A program made the translations under genes and the position numbers. The notes under the pieces were generated by a model. It was given only the letters and a program-made list of their open reading frames with translations. It had not been told where the DNA came from and made no database searches. Below are positions 5,488-5,687 of a DNA stretch of 5,687 bases, piece after piece (position 1 is the stretch's first letter; the number at the start of each line of letters is the position of its first letter). The DNA comes from Inquilinus sp. (GTDB lineage Bacteria; Pseudomonadota; Alphaproteobacteria; DSM-16000; Inquilinaceae). The stretch covers positions 1-5,687 of the forward strand of contig JABDIP010000326.1 in assembly GCA_013003675.1 (NCBI GenBank), written 5' to 3'.

Positions 5488-5687
5488 ATGCCTGATGTAC
5501 GCGGATGCCATCTGCCCGACGATCTGCTCTACGACGTCGAGAATCACATCTGGTTCAAGGAGGTCGACGACGGCAACGTGAAGATCGGCATGACCACGAT
5601 CGCGACGGCGATGGCCGGCAAGCTGGTGGCCTTCACGCCGAAGAAGGCCGGCCGTTCCGTCAAGGCGGGCAAGTCCTGCGCCACGGT
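5488..5687 (+). CDS. lbpA: LbpA, GcvH-like lipoate-binding protein (5' part, cut by window end)
   Basis: The first 66 complete codons are present, open to the window edge. The sequence shows the GcvH/biotinyl-lipoyl fold pattern: an N-terminal Leu-Tyr-Asp near residues 13-16, N-H-I-W-F around residues 19-23 (compare H-x-W in GcvH), D-D-G-N-V-K-I-G-M-T at 27-36, A-G-K-L-V at 43-47 and G-x-x-V-K-A-G at 55-61. The lipoyl lysine normally sits in an E-S-x-K turn a few residues after the visible C64-A-T-V, so it should lie only about a dozen bases past the window. In sHdr organisms LbpA is a dedicated lipoylated carrier required for sulfur oxidation, distinct from the glycine-cleavage H protein; no gcvT or gcvP is next to it here. 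GGAG at 5477-5480 is seven bases before the ATG. An earlier ATG at 5481 stops after four codons and is not the start. The gene lies 43 bases after the preceding stop. Confidence 0.9.
   Translation, partial: MPDVRGCHLPDDLLYDVENHIWFKEVDDGNVKIGMTTIATAMAGKLVAFTPKKAGRSVKAGKSCAT

Noticed and set aside
5481..5495. Earlier ATG before lbpA, as the gene start or a leader peptide
   Set aside because: It reads four codons and stops, overlapping the lbpA start in another frame; GGAG directly abuts it, whereas the spacing to 5488 is normal.
1..5687. Mobile element, CRISPR array, tRNA, rRNA, riboswitch or horizontally acquired island
   Set aside because: I saw no transposase or integrase motif, no regularly spaced repeats and no RNA-gene signature; composition is uniform, and the genes abut with no free segment over 45 bases.

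Overview
This window is a dense, single-strand (+) gene cluster from a high-GC bacterium. Codon choice is strongly GC-biased at third positions, and the gene content fits a proteobacterium, most likely an alphaproteobacterium of the Hyphomicrobium/Rhodospirillales type. No RNA gene, mobile element or repeat locates it further, so the taxonomy is an inference. The genes match the sulfur-oxidising heterodisulfide-reductase-like (sHdr) locus, whose established order is shdrC1-B1-A-hyp(H)-C2-B2 followed by lbpA. The window opens at or just inside the end of the gene before shdrB1 (expected shdrC1) and closes inside lbpA.

Layout: a possible 3' tip of an upstream gene (stop at 8-10); shdrB1 (7-1368), a CCG-domain protein with degenerate cysteine motifs; shdrA (1365-2414), a short FAD/[4Fe-4S] HdrA; an unassigned conserved-position protein, shdrH (2420-3283); shdrC2 (3300-4091), with two CxxCxxCxxxC ferredoxin motifs; shdrB2 (4105-5031, GTG start), with two complete CCG motifs; an unrecognised 138-residue protein with four paired cysteines (5028-5444); a 43-nt gap with a possible hairpin around the preceding stop codon; and the 5' part of lbpA (5488 to the window edge), a GcvH-like lipoate-binding protein. 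No gap exceeds 45 bases. Three junctions inside the window are ATGA stop/start overlaps or near-overlaps, so this is almost certainly one operon with translational coupling.

How the genes work together: in characterised sHdr systems (Hyphomicrobium denitrificans) the cytoplasmic complex of HdrA, B1, C1, B2 and C2 oxidises protein-bound sulfane sulfur to sulfite, with LbpA as an essential lipoyl partner. The current working model, not a settled mechanism, places sulfur oxidation at HdrB1 and lipoamide disulfide chemistry at HdrB2, with electrons passing through the HdrC ferredoxin clusters and the HdrA FAD. The cysteine patterns here agree with that division: B2 keeps every CCG cysteine and B1 does not. 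The system as a whole is known. The least explained parts are shdrH and the small cysteine protein between shdrB2 and lbpA. The sulfur-transfer genes (tusA, dsrE, rhd), shdrC1 and the lipoate-assembly genes usual for such loci are not in the window and would be expected in the flanks.
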